A stretch of 64,000 nt of DNA from Sphaeramia orbicularis (Eukaryota; Chordata; Actinopteri; Kurtiformes; Apogonidae). Below are positions 23,791 to 35,422 of the stretch, piece after piece (position 1 is the stretch's first letter; the number at the start of each line of letters is the position of its first letter). The notes under the pieces are model-generated. The model was not told the DNA's origin. It worked only from the letters and a program-made list of their open reading frames with translations, and searched no databases. Position numbers and translations under genes: made by a program. Location of the stretch: assembly GCF_902148855.1 (NCBI RefSeq), contig NC_043972.1:35843496-35907495 (forward strand), in the 5' to 3' direction.

Positions 23791-24456
23791 CTCAGGTGTC
23801 AGACATGTGGCTTGGGGGCAAAAACCAGCTCGCCAAAGAGTCCAATCCTGTCTGTGAGATGAGTTTGTGAAATGCAAAAATTACATTAAAGATATTAACA
23901 ATGAAGAATTTTAAAATCATTTTAGTTCAGGGACCACATACATATGTGATCTCAAGTGGGTCAAATAAGTAAAACACTATCATAATAACCTATAAATAAT
24001 GACAACTCCAGATTTTGCACTTTGTTTTTGTGCAAATAAAGTAAAATTACATGAAAATATTGATATTTACAAACTATCCTTTAAAAAAAAAACTAAATAA
24101 TATGAACATCCTGAAATGTCTTAAAAGAGGTAAGTGCAATTTTAATAATATTCTGCCTGTTATTAAATGTTTTGTGTATATATAGATCCACTTTGATCTG
24201 TAATTTGTAATGCATGTGTATAAATCATGAGCAAATAGAGGGCATATGAGGCACAATACTGTTAAAATTGCAATTATTTTTCTTAAGACATAACAGGTTG
24301 TTCATGTTATTTGCATTTTAAGGAAACTTTGTAGATATAAACATTTTCACGACGTAACTGTACTTTTCTCACTATTATTATTTTCCTGGTCTGATCCACT
24401 TCAGGTCATATTGGGCTGAATGTGGCCCCTGAACTAAAATGAGTTTGATACCCCTG
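23791..24456. mobile_element. Non-autonomous hAT element (666 bp)
   Basis: An 8-bp direct duplication CATTAACC lies at 23783-23790 and 24457-24464. The right end reversed reads CAGGGGTATCAAACTCATTT, a widespread fish hAT terminus; the left end (CTCAGGTGTCAGAC) is a degenerate match. The interior has the recurring CCTATAAATAATGACAACTC segment. There is no transposase. Confidence 0.8.
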
Positions 24457-24627
24457 CATTAACCCTTTAAGACCTAAAACGTGCATGTATCAAATGGATT
24501 GATGCATCAAAAACCAAGGAGATGCTAATAGGTCAGTCCTTAAAGACGGTTGAGTGTACAAATACGTTGGCACTGGCACAACTACAGACAACAAACTCAT
24601 AGTCACAACCAGTAGGGAAGTCATTAT

Positions 24628-24835
24628 TACCTCCAAAGAGGTTATGTTTTTGCCGGCGTTGGTTTGTCTGTCTGTTTGTCTGTCTATCTGTGTGCAAGAT
24701 AACCCAAAAAGTTATGGACTGATTTGGATGAAAATTTCAGGAAATGTTGATACTGGCATATGGGGGGGGGGTAATGACAGATCTATCCTGGCGGAGGTCT
24801 GACCTCTAAGAGTGCTTTTCTAGCTTCTAAATGTC
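24628..24835 (+). repeat. Common teleost interspersed repeat
   Basis: Contains ACCTCCAAAGAGGTTATGTT, GTTTGTCTGTCTGT, AAAAAGTTATGGACTGATTT and GGCGGAGGTCTGACCTCTAA, which in this order make up a very common fish short repeat, here degraded. Confidence 0.65.
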
Positions 24836-25027
24836 AGCAACCCTTTTTTTTGTTTTGTTTTTGAGGTGGTAGTAGTATTTTGTAGGTGGAAACTTTAGTG
24901 TGAAACAAGATTCTTATTGCCATTTATTGACTGAAAAGTATGTTGAATAATAGTATACATGTAGTGCATAGTATGAGATATCACATAAATGCCACATAGA
25001 ACAACCTTTGAATTTTTATTATTGCTT

Positions 25028-25335
25028 TGTCAGTCAGTCAGTCGTCATCTAAACCTGCTTTATCCTCTCTAGGGTCATGGGGGTCACTGGAGCCTATCCC
25101 AGCTACTTATGGGTGACGGCGGGGTTTACCCTGCACATGTCGCCAGTTCATCGCAGGGTCGACATATAGAGACAAACAATCACTCTCACATTTACACCTA
25201 TGGACAATTTAGATTAACTGATCAACCTATCAGTGCATATCTTTGGATGGTGGGAGGAAGTGGGTACCTAAAGAGAACCCACATAGACACGGGGAGAATA
25301 TGCAAACTCCACACAGAAAGGTCTCACCCAATATT
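25028..25335 (+). repeat. Teleost repeat related to LINE/SINE tails
   Basis: Ordered words include TCACTGGAGCCTATCCCAGC, GGTCGACATATAGAGACAAA, GGACAATTTAGATTAACTGA, GGTGGGAGGAAG and ACACGGGGAGAATATGCAAA. From memory this is one of the most abundant interspersed repeats of ray-finned fish. Its short open frame is not a gene. Confidence 0.7.
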
Positions 25336-25811
25336 GCCTTGTATTTATGAAAAAATAACATTTTCCATAGAACTACAGTATTTGAATTGCATAGGGTTTT
25401 TCTCTTACAAAAAAAAAAAATCCAATATTAGAAAGTACACAACTACAATTATATGACTGCAATTAAGATGTAATTACCTTATAATTAAATAAAGTTGGTA
25501 AAATATGCTTCTTATTAATTGATTATGTTCATACCTGTCCTTTTTTATTTCATGTGTATGCTTACTTTATTTCTTTAGTATTCTACTTTGTTCTCAGTCC
25601 TCATATTAAATGGTTAAATGTTGAGACCTGTCTCAGAATGGTTTCCACCCACAGATTATTTGGAAAGAGAAGTAGATTAGAGATGTTATACACATGACAA
25701 AACTGAAAAAACAACATAGTTGAGTATGTGACTGAGTGCCCAACCTGTTCAGGAAGGAATTGATCAACACTGTTTTGCACTTATCTGTCATGCGTCATTT
25801 GTCGCAGCAGC

Positions 25812-28606
25812 ATGGCTCAAACTCTCTGCTTCATTACTTTCCTGTTGTTGCCTCTGCTTTTTTCAAGAGCAAGTGAGTAGCATTTATATAGAAATCATTG
25901 TTGCTTATTTGTGTAACTGTATAAATTAAAATACAGTTCATATTTTTAACATATGTTTGTTGTCCAGATTACATGAACTGTTAATATCAACTAATATTTG
26001 TTGCCATTGTTTTTCCAGATGCTCTCTATGGAGCATTATTTATCCGGTGCCAGTTCACTTCCCCTGGTGACTATGACAGCGTTTGCCTGGAGCAGTACTA
26101 CTTCAGTCAGATGTTGATAGGCCAATACAACAGCACTTTAGGAAAAGTCATCAATTACAGAGAAGAAACACAGAAAATTGTGGACGACTTGAACAACAAC
26201 CCAGGATTTTTGTCCCACCAGGCATGGATAGCAGGAGTGTGCAGAATAAAATCTAAAGTTGTGCATAACAGTCTTCAAAAGCCAGGTGAGTTACACAATT
26301 ACAGAACGGGTACGCTGTAAGACCGGATAAGTTGAGTTCACTTAAAAAATTGTAGGAAACCGGTTGCCTTAAAAAATTTAAGTAATGAAAACTTGAGTGT
26401 ATTAAACTTAGATGCTTGATTTGAGTGGAATTGCTATTTTAAGTACAACACACTAAATGCCAAGTTAATTTAACTTAAAATTTATTGCAATGTCAGCTGC
26501 TTTGTATGATCATCAGACTTAATATCATCAGTTCATTGTACTCAATTCGAAGTTGATTTAAATTAAAATCTTTTGCAATATAAATTGATTTGTATAATTA
26601 TTAAACTTAATGTATTGAGTTTATGACAATTATTTCCAAGTTCATTTAATTCAAAATCACAAGCAGTATTAATTTCAATAAACAAAAAAACAACTACCAA
26701 AATGACATTCTTTTTTTATTTTGCTGTAGAAGTTTTAATCTCAAACTACAACATGAAAGTCATGGCACATAATGCCTTGGCTATATAACCAAATGTTTCC
26801 AACCTTTCTCTCTATGAGATAGCATTTATCTGTCTGGTGAATGAATGCTTAGCCCTACTCAAAACTCAGATTGGAAGGTCCATGCTTTAACAAACAATCT
26901 TAAATCACTAGCTCCTTAGAACATATTTCACATAAAACATGAAAAGGTCTTGCACCAACATTTTCTCAGCTTTCTCACAATAGCACTTCTGCTGCTTAAA
27001 CAACTGAATTACAACAAATTGCATCAAAATATCGACAATATGGAATATTCTGGCCATTCCTGTGTTTTAATTAAACTGACCTGGTTAACAAAATAACACA
27101 TTTTGAACAATGAAATGACACCAGATGGATCAACCCATGGCATCAGTACCAATGTCATAAGACATAAAGAGTAAACAGTGCACAAACAGCAACACGCTTT
27201 TTGAAAAGTGCAACGTGAAACTAACCACCTGATACCTGGAGAAGTAGCATAATTATTTGAAATCCCATTTTAGACTTGAAGCTGGTTTTTCACCTGGTTC
27301 AGTTAATGATCAGCTCATCACCAAGCTCTGCAGAAGCCTGATAAGGATGTAATGGCTTCCAGGTGTGATGGAAGAGGGAAATATCTGGAACATGCAGGAT
27401 GCCAGCCCTCGAGGACCAGAGTTGGACTCCCCTGCGTTAGAAGTAGCCCCTCCTCCCCCACTAAAACATAAAACCAATCATTGAAATGGTAAATTGTAAA
27501 ATACATAAAACAAACTTTTCCACAAACAGCTAGATCTACAAAGTCCTAGACACATCAAGCTGACTTCAGAGATTAACTCTCAACTGCAGCTCAGTTTGTG
27601 ATTTGGCGCAAAAGATGTACAAGTTAAAATGGTGGCCCTTCATAACTCAGTAGAGAGGTTAAAAGGTGTGGTCATGACTAAAACTTAGTGATTTAAATCC
27701 ATTCATCTAAAAGTTTTTCATACTTTCGACTATGTCTACAAATTAGTAGAATATACTTAACATTTTATAGTAATGTAATAATACTTAAATCATTTAACTA
27801 CATTGTAATTAAAGCATTTTAGTAAATACAAAGTCTGGGCTTACAGTGTATCATGTTCATTAATGAATGTGCTAAAAGATGTACTTTTACAACAGCTCTT
27901 TGGGTCTCTTGTTCTTTTATTTCAGTCGAGCCTTACATCAGGCTGACTTCAGTAAAAGACCCAGAGAGTGAACATCCAGCCATGTTAAGGTGCAGCGTCT
28001 ACAACTTTTATCCCAAACAAATCAGAGTGACATGGCTGAGGAACGAGAAAGAAGTGACGTCTGATGTCACATCCACTGAGGAGTTGTCCAACGGGAACTG
28101 GCTTTACCAGATACACTCCTATCTGGAGTACACACCCACATTTGGAGAGAAAATCACCTGTATGGTGGAGCACGCCAGCTTCATGGAGCCCAAATGTTAT
28201 GATTGGGGTAAGAGGATGATGGGTGGCAGGAGGTGTGATGGGACAGACTGGTTTAGAGGACATGTTACACTGCAAAATACACACAATCTTAAAACCAACG
28301 TCATTTGTGATCATTGTCTTGTCAGACCCTATGACCGAGTCAGAGAAGAATAAGATCGCTGTTGGGACGGCTGGGCTGCTCCTGGGTCTGATGTTTTCAG
28401 TTGTCGGGCTCATTTACTACAAGAAGAGTCCTATTGGTGAGGAATAAGTGAAATAATGATTTAAAAAGGTTTAAAATATCAAATACTCATTTTGCCTGTT
28501 GTGATAACATTTTCGATTTATGTAAACTTCGTCATTAAAAGATGGGTTGAATCATCTGAATTTTGTTTTTGTCCTTTCAGGGCGTGTGTTGGTGCCGACC
28601 ACTTAA
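25812..28606 (+). CDS. MHC class II beta chain 1
   Basis: Five exons in phase: 25812-25872 (leader MAQTLCFITFLLLPLLFSRA), 26019-26285 (beta1), 27926-28207 (beta2), 28326-28436 (connecting peptide and membrane), 28581-28606 (tail GRVLVPTT). 248 residues. Beta1 has Cys in FIRCQF and AGVCRIK, the usual pair, plus an extra Cys (SVCLEQ) and an NST glycosylation site. Beta2 is a C1-set domain with MLRCSVYNFYP and ITCMVEH, and the VTSDVTSTEEL loop typical of fish class II beta. The membrane segment is GTAGLLLGLMFSVVGLIYY. Intron 2 is swollen by a 1.5 kb transposon-like insertion. A poly(A) signal AATAAA lies at 28788-28793. It is the likely partner of alpha1. Confidence 0.93.
26313..27848. mobile_element. 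DNA-transposon-like insertion in beta1 intron 2
   Basis: The ends are short imperfect inverted repeats: CGCTGTAAGACCGGA at left and CACTGTAAGCCCAGA (right end reversed). TA lies immediately outside each end (26311-26312 and 27849-27850). The terminal 300 bp are rich in AAGTTGAGTT / AACTTAAAAT words seen in a widespread fish MITE group. The central kilobase is unrelated and non-coding. At 1536 bp with no transposase it is non-autonomous. Superfamily is uncertain. Confidence 0.65.
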
Positions 28607-28809
28607 GGAAGACGTTTACGCTGAGTGGACACTTGACGACAGAAACACACAATATGATTCACAGAATGATATCCTGATGCATATTTTTCTAACTGTTGGA
28701 AGGAGAAATTCATGTGGTTTGCAGGAAAAGGACTAATGTATTATAGCATACAATTCTTCTATGTTATATATTGACTGATACTATGACAATAAACAAGTTA
28801 AAACTCAGT

Positions 28810-29915
28810 GAAAGGTTTCAGCCTCTCTTTTCTTCTAAGTCAAATTCAGCTTCATTGTCAGTTTTACAATGAACATAGCAGAAAAAAATAGAAAAAAAAA
28901 TAGAATAGAATCTAACTATAAAAAGAATATAACTGTAAACATAGAATATAAAACAGCAGGGGGTTGAGGAGACAATACATGAACACAGAAGGTGCAACAG
29001 TAAAGTAACAGATGAGTTATTGAGTTACTGAGTCCTACTTGACTGTTGGAGTTTCTGTCGTCTGTAAACCTGAGCTGAAACACAGGTCCTCCCTTTGTAC
29101 CCACTGCACCGTCTGAACATTTTACATGTGGAAAAATGTTTGTGATATAAATATTGTTTGTGGTTTGAACTTGGAGATCAGCAACTGATAATAGAATCAG
29201 AACATTAACTGATTAAAAAGACACATGTTTAATGAATAATTCTAAAATATTGCATATACTTAATTTTTTCTATGAGACATGATCACATTTGGAGCCTCTG
29301 GTATCTTTAAAATATTCAGATGACTTAACTATTTAGTCTGTTTAACACATTGAGAGTAGACTTAATTTTATAGAAACACAAAACCTTAATCAGACCATTT
29401 TATTAGATTCATCCAGTTTTCATACATGTAGGTGATTATAACCGCTGAAATTCAATTTTAGCATAAAGAATACATTGTGATTAAGAAACAATAAGTAATT
29501 TAATCTGGTTTGTTCTCAAATTTCCCAAATTTTTCAGCTCCAGACAAAAAAGTTCAAAAAGCTTCTTGTCTTTAATATCCAGAGATGAAATGAATATGAT
29601 GAAACCTCAGGATATTTACAAAAGTAAAACAGAAATACACCCCTGTGAAAGACTCCAAAAACTGAATCCATGTATTTTTTTTTACCAATTTGTTACTTAA
29701 AGCATCTTGAGTAAAATACGTTATTTTATAACATTACTGTTTTTATCACTGACAAGAGGAATTAAATGTTGTGGATTGTTGTTGTGGTGTGAATTTTAGA
29801 TTAGGTGTATGCTCTAAATAAGATTTCATAAATCAATGAGCCTTTAAAAATTATATAGAAAATTATTAGGTCATATGGTACTGCATCAAATCATCCATCA
29901 TCTGAGCTACTTTGC
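28810..29915. other. Intergenic between beta1 and alpha2
   Basis: AT-rich DNA without recognisable gene or repeat. The equivalent stretch in copy 2 is almost absent (relic exon 5 flank joins the alpha3 upstream at about 41755), so it is either an insertion here or a deletion there. Confidence 0.4.
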
Positions 29916-30194
29916 ACCATCAGAATGAGTTAAATGAGCTCACAAATCATACAGTTTTCATGTATTTTAATCTGTTGATTGATGCCCCAGTAAAAATAGT
30001 CCTGTGACTCATTTTTGGTCACAAACCCGGGGTTTGGAGAAGCAGAATTATACACACCTGTCATGCTTCAGTATGAAAGAGAAATTAACCTCTGTTTGTT
30101 GTAACTTGCCAAACCAGTTCTGTCATTGGACACAAAAACACCGTCATACTTTTTCACACAGACTAACTCTACAAAGGTGATTTGCAGCTCATCC

Positions 30195-31323
30195 ATGGTG
30201 TGCTTCGCTATCATTATCCTGATCCTCAACGCCTTCGGTGCATTTTCACAAACTCCAAGTAAGCTTCAAATTTACTACTTTTCTCTTTTTAAAATCATTT
30301 AGAGATGTCAACATATTAATAGATTTTTATTAATAATTCAAGCACTTTCCTTTATTTAATAGAAACTACTTCACTGTCAAACAGAAACGGCAGCCTTTCT
30401 TAATTAAAAGTTTATATGCAAGTATGTATTTTAAGTGTGTATGCCTTTGTTTTGTTTTGTTTTTCAGTTACCCATGAATTTACGTTCTATGTGGGGTGCT
30501 TTTTCAATGGCACAGCTGAGGTGGGGTTCCAACTGGACAATGAAGAGATTATGTATGTGGACTTTCAAAGACAAGAGGCTGTTGTTACTCTTCCTAAATT
30601 TATTGTTTTTGATCCGAGTACATTTATGGCAGTTTACCACGTGTATCGGAATTCTTTAAGACAAAAGAAAAACTGCTTGGCTGTTTTGGATTATGTAAAA
30701 GTGTTTGAGCAGAGCAATATACCACCAGAAGTAGAAGGTAAATAGATAGAAGTTTTTTGTCTTCACTTTAACATTCATTTATAAGTGAAGACATGAAAAG
30801 AAATATTTTCATTCATCATTTAACCTTTGCAGACCCCCCTGACAGCATTCTCTACCCGTCTGAAGAAGTTGAGCTGGGAGTTGAAAACAGTCTCATCTGC
30901 TTTGTGAATAATTTCTTCCCTCCCTCCATCAATGTGATTTGGACCAAAAACGGTGACGTGGTGTCTGAGGGGGTGTCACTCAGTCGATATTATCCCAATA
31001 ATGATCAGACCTTCCGTCAGTTTTCAACGCTGACATTCACACCAAAGCAGGGTGACATGTACAGCTGCACAGTGGAGCACCCTGCCCTGGAGAGGCCCAA
31101 CACAAGGATCTGGGGTGAATAAGTTCATATTAATTAAAACATAATTACATAGAACAAAAATATAACACTTTTGATTATAATGCTAACTGTTTTCTCCACA
31201 GAAGTCGACCTGGGTCATCCCAGCATTGGTCTTGATATTTACTGCGGAGTGGGTCTGACTGTGGCCTTGTTGGGAGTTGCAACTGGAACCTTTTTAATGG
31301 CCAAGGCACACTTTGTACAATAA
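30195..31323 (+). CDS. MHC class II alpha chain 2
   Basis: Four exons in phase: 30195-30258 (leader MVCFAIIILILNAFGAFSQ), 30468-30737 (alpha1), 30833-31114 (alpha2), 31202-31323 (membrane and tail). 245 residues. Alpha1 keeps the extra Cys pair (YVGC and KKNCLAV) and the NGT site at the same place as NGS in alpha1. The alpha2 domain differs from that of gene 1 only at a few residues and is two residues shorter (YYPNNDQTF). The membrane part is almost the same as gene 1 but the tail is AKAHFVQ. The alpha1 domain is only distantly similar to gene 1, so peptide choice should differ. It probably pairs with beta2. Confidence 0.93.
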
Positions 31324-31796
31324 TGGTGTTGAAAGTTCAGACCACTTTCATATTTTGGTATGTGTAATGCAAGATATTTCTGATGGGTTTATATGTAGTT
31401 TGGAGTTTACGTAGTATACCCTGCAGAGTTTAGTCTCTATTTGTTCATCTTTATTTCTTGGCAGAATGGTTGGACAATGGTGATAAAACCAATACAAAGG
31501 TGGTATGACTGGTTATCCATTGTTATCTATTTTAATGTGATAGATAGCTGATGAAAGAAATATATTTGGTTATGAATCTGACACTGAAGTAAGGAAGGGG
31601 CAGGACTAGATAAGCCTTTGCATCTTTCTGTCCCTTCTCAAACTGTATTTATGAAATGAAATGAAATGAAATCTTTATTTCGAGCATGTAGACAGTGAAA
31701 TCAAAGCAAAAGTCGACCAACAAAATATAAGTACTGGTGCATGAATGATTGATAAGCAAACAACAAAATAAATAAATAATAGTAGTAATAGTAAAT

Positions 31797-31808
31797 AAAT
31801 AAATAATA

Positions 31809-31850
<42 letters not shown>

Positions 31851-31871
31851 GTTGTTGTTGTTGTTGTTGTT

Positions 31872-31946
<75 letters not shown>

Positions 31947-31956
31947 TGTAAGCAAG
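31797..31956. repeat. (TTA)n/(TTG)n/(TAA)n trinucleotide array
   Basis: TTA units, then GTT units, then TAA units run about 160 bases. Comparable TAA arrays occur at 32180-32262 and 32380-32453. All lie in the LINE 3' region. Confidence 0.95.
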
Positions 31957-31959
31957 TAA

Positions 31960-32175
31960 GTAAGTACGTTTTATTTATAGAGCACTTTTCACAGACAGAG
32001 TCACAAAGTGCTTTATCAAGTCAAATCAAAATCAAATCAGGTTTACAGAGACCCAGCAGAATCCTCCAGGAGCAAACACTTGTGATTGGTGACAGTGGCG
32101 AGGAAAAACTTCCCTTTAACAGGCAGAAACCTCAAGCAGACCCTAACTCCTGAAGGATGGCTGTCTGCCTTGACC

Positions 32176-32178
<3 letters not shown>
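31960..32178 (+). repeat. Nested teleost interspersed repeat
   Basis: Words such as TTTATTTATAGAGCACTTTT, TCACAAAGTGCTTTATCAAG and GAGGAAAAACTTCCCTTTAA in this order form a common fish repeat (LINE-tail type). It sits between two TAA arrays inside the LINE 3' region. Confidence 0.65.
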
Positions 32179-32261
<83 letters not shown>

Positions 32262-32380
32262 CAAATGAAATGAAATTATACATGCTGGAAAAGGAGTAGG
32301 AAGAAGTAAAAACTTATGTACTCCTACCCCCAATTTCTATTCCTTATGATCATTATATAGCAATTATTATTTTGTATGAA

Positions 32381-32453
<73 letters not shown>

Positions 32454-34091
32454 GTAACAACAACAACAATAATAGTAACAACAACAACAATAATAGTATA
32501 ACAATATAATAATATCACACATCCTTTTTCCTATATACGCTATTGTGATAATACCCATTTACAACTTTTCCTACCAGATATTAATACCAGGTATTAATAA
32601 AAACTAAAAAGAACAAAAACAAAACAAACAAAAAACAAACAAAACACATATACATATATAATATAAATACATATAATATTCTATATTGTCCTATATGGTA
32701 ATAATATATTCATATATCCATATTTAAATTAGATATTACCAGCACATAAGTGGCAAAGCCCCACTATGAAAAACAACCAGATTTCCCCTCAGGCCCTTTC
32801 CTTTCTGTATTTTGTAAAAATCATTTGTTTGTATTTGTTTTTAAACTGCTTGATGTTTGGACATTGTTTCAGCTCCACACTCAGTCTGTTCCATAGTCTT
32901 ACACCATTATTTGATAAACAGAATCTTTTCTTCGTGGTTCGGCATCTTTGTATCTTAAAATCTGTCATTTCCTGAAACGTTTTCTGTAAATGGTTAGGTA
33001 ACACTGGTCTACATTTTTTTAGAAATGATTTGCTTCAGACATTAAATGTGCTAAATGTTACGTATTTTAATAAGATTAATTGGAAAATAAATGACAAAAG
33101 TGCCGGTTTGCTGATGTTTTCAAGGTATATGATTAAATGTTATTACACATATATATTGGTTTATGTACATTTATATAATAGTTTTAGAAATCTTCCACAA
33201 AATAGAACCTGTAAAGTGAATGTATTCTAATGTGCAGACAGTATTTTGAAGTAGATCTTGTAGCTCTGAGACAAATATTCCTTTTGAGTCAAACCCATTC
33301 TCTCATTAATTCTTGAGTTTCACATTTTGACCCAAGGCTGCATCTTGGAAAGTTCAGCCAACCAGCATTTTTGACTTGATTTTTCTTTATCAGTGACTCT
33401 CATGTGGTAAAATTTCATTACTTTTATTCTGGAAGCATTTTCCTTGTAGACCAGTGGAATAGATTATTTCTGCCTTTGTACAGAAATTGTGCTGTTTGGA
33501 ATTCAACCATATCATTAAATTGTATTATTTTAGACTTTAAAAATAGTGGATTGGTGTGTTCACGACAACCTACATTGTGAATTATTCTGATAGCTCTTTT
33601 TTGCAGTATGAACAGTGGATCTAGTGAGCTTTTGTATGTATTGCCCCACACCTCTGTGCAGTAATTTAGAAAGGGTAAAACCAGGGAACAAAACAGTGTG
33701 TGGAGTGATTTGTTGTCTAAAAAGTGTCTTGCTTTGGCCATTACAGAGATGCGTCTGGATATTTTAGTGCAGATGTACTTAATGTGAAACCTCCAGCAAA
33801 TCATGTTGTTTATCATCACCCCAAGGAATTTGATTTTGTGCACTCTTTCCAAATCAACCCCCTCCACCTGTACCCATACTTGATGATTTATTTTTCTGTT
33901 ACCAAATACCATCATTTTTGTCTCGCTCAGATTTAGTGACAGCTTGTTTTTGTCAAACCAGTTCTTGATTTTGATGGTGTCCAGAAGTTGCTGTAAATTG
34001 TCACTTGAACCGATTATGTTTGTATCATCAGCAAATAAAATGAATTTGAGTTATTTGGATGTCTTACATATGTCATTGTCATAGTTTATGA

Positions 34092-35422
34092 ACTGATTCA
34101 TAAGTAGATTTATGTTAAATTTATTGTATTTTATTACTTTTTCTGTGATTAATGAGCATTGATGGGTGCATATGTAATTGACTTCTTGCTTTTGTTTTTT
34201 TTTTAGTTCTTTTATTTTTACTTCAAAGTTTGAGACAAATAAACAAATAAGAGTTTCTAAGCCTTAACTTGATCCTGAGGGATAATGTTCTTCTACAACT
34301 TAGCTTCAGTGAAAGTAGACATGAACAAAAAGAAACCACACAGCATCATGCCTCAAATGTAAAATTCAAACCCTGTACAAATCCAACTCTTGATAAAACA
34401 GTTGGATTTTCATAAGTCAGTGTCACGTTTATACTAATGTGGAACTGACTCACCAATATGACAAACACACTGAAACGGCTGATTGACTCAAGTTTGAATT
34501 TACACAATTAAAATGTAGAAAATATTCAAACTACATTTGTCTTCTACAAAACATTCACCTATATTTGTGTTTGCATCCTGGTTACAGCTGTGAGGTTTAT
34601 ACAAGATATACACAAAAATAAATTCAACACTTTGGTTTTCCCTCCAGTTTACAATGGGCTGATATGAAGGACATAAACCTTTTTTCATGTACACAATAGA
34701 CCTATTCCTCTGAAACAAATCTGCTGTTTGCTGAGATATTCTGTCCCTGGTGTGTAGTGCACTGCTCCAAGTTGAACTGTTCATATGTTAATGCTTTGCT
34801 AATGGAAATCAAATAAAATGTATATGATTTCATGACATATGTCTGCTGCATTTGTTATTAAAATGTATTTTATTTTACTATGAAATAAAATACACCTATA
34901 TATTGCTAATATACACTACAAAATATATTTATATTTATGCACGTTTTGGGATGCTCGCTGATGTGTTTGCAACATCTATCAGTCAGAGAATCTAAAGAAA
35001 GATTTGCAGTTCATAACTTTTACTCTATGTTATGGAAAAATTGTTAGAAATTAAACAAAGAAGGAAAAGTATTTCAATATGAAACTGTTTTTTTTTTTTA
35101 TCTCATGTTCTTCAAAAATGAAACAATAAACCCATCTTTACGTAGATAATTACATGTTCTGAAGAATTTCCCCTTGTTTGACAATAGGATCTGAAATACC
35201 AACCCTTTTGACTAGTGTGTAAAGACACACAAGAAAATCTGCATTCATCATAATGGAAGTTGCTGTAGTTCCCACTGAGAGTGTATTCAATGAACATAAA
35301 TTACAGTAAGTTCCACCTATTTCATGTCACACCTCTCTATTATTTCCTAGTCTTTACTTCCTCATCCTTCTTCATGCTTCAATTGATCTACAGTACTAAC
35401 TCGTTGTTTCTGCTTTTACAAC
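34092..35422. other. Alpha2-beta2 intergenic region
   Basis: Anonymous DNA closely matched at 43503-44833 in copy 2. A 94-codon minus frame (34784-34500) is kept in copy 2, but only because the whole block is recently duplicated. The beta2 promoter must lie at its right end; no clear X/Y box module could be named. Confidence 0.4.

Larger units (their letters stand above)
31655..34084 (-). mobile_element. 5'-truncated LINE (non-LTR retrotransposon)
   Basis: The target duplication TTTATGA is at 31648-31654 and 34085-34091, and the empty site is visible in copy 2 (about 43495-43502). On the minus strand the reverse-transcriptase palm motif FADDT is encoded at 34035-34021. It is followed by LSLNLSETKMMVFG and, after 33915, by KFLGVMI, SLVLPFLNYCTEVWGN and LQKRAIRII, then RLWNRLSVELKQCPNIKQFK (33004-32789). 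The 3' end reads GAAATAAAGATTTCATTTC with tandem ATTTC, typical of a fish LINE tail. The first two thirds of the RT and any ORF1 are missing, the normal 5' truncation. The 3' UTR has expanded TAA arrays and another repeat inside. Confidence 0.88.

Noticed and set aside
31701-31955. Frames encoding poly-Asn/poly-Ile
   Set aside because: Translation of TAA/TTA trinucleotide arrays within a LINE 3' region, not a protein gene.
34500-34784. 94-codon minus-strand frame also present at 43907-44191
   Set aside because: Its conservation is explained by the recent segmental duplication. It has no recognisable domain, and flanking non-coding DNA is equally conserved.
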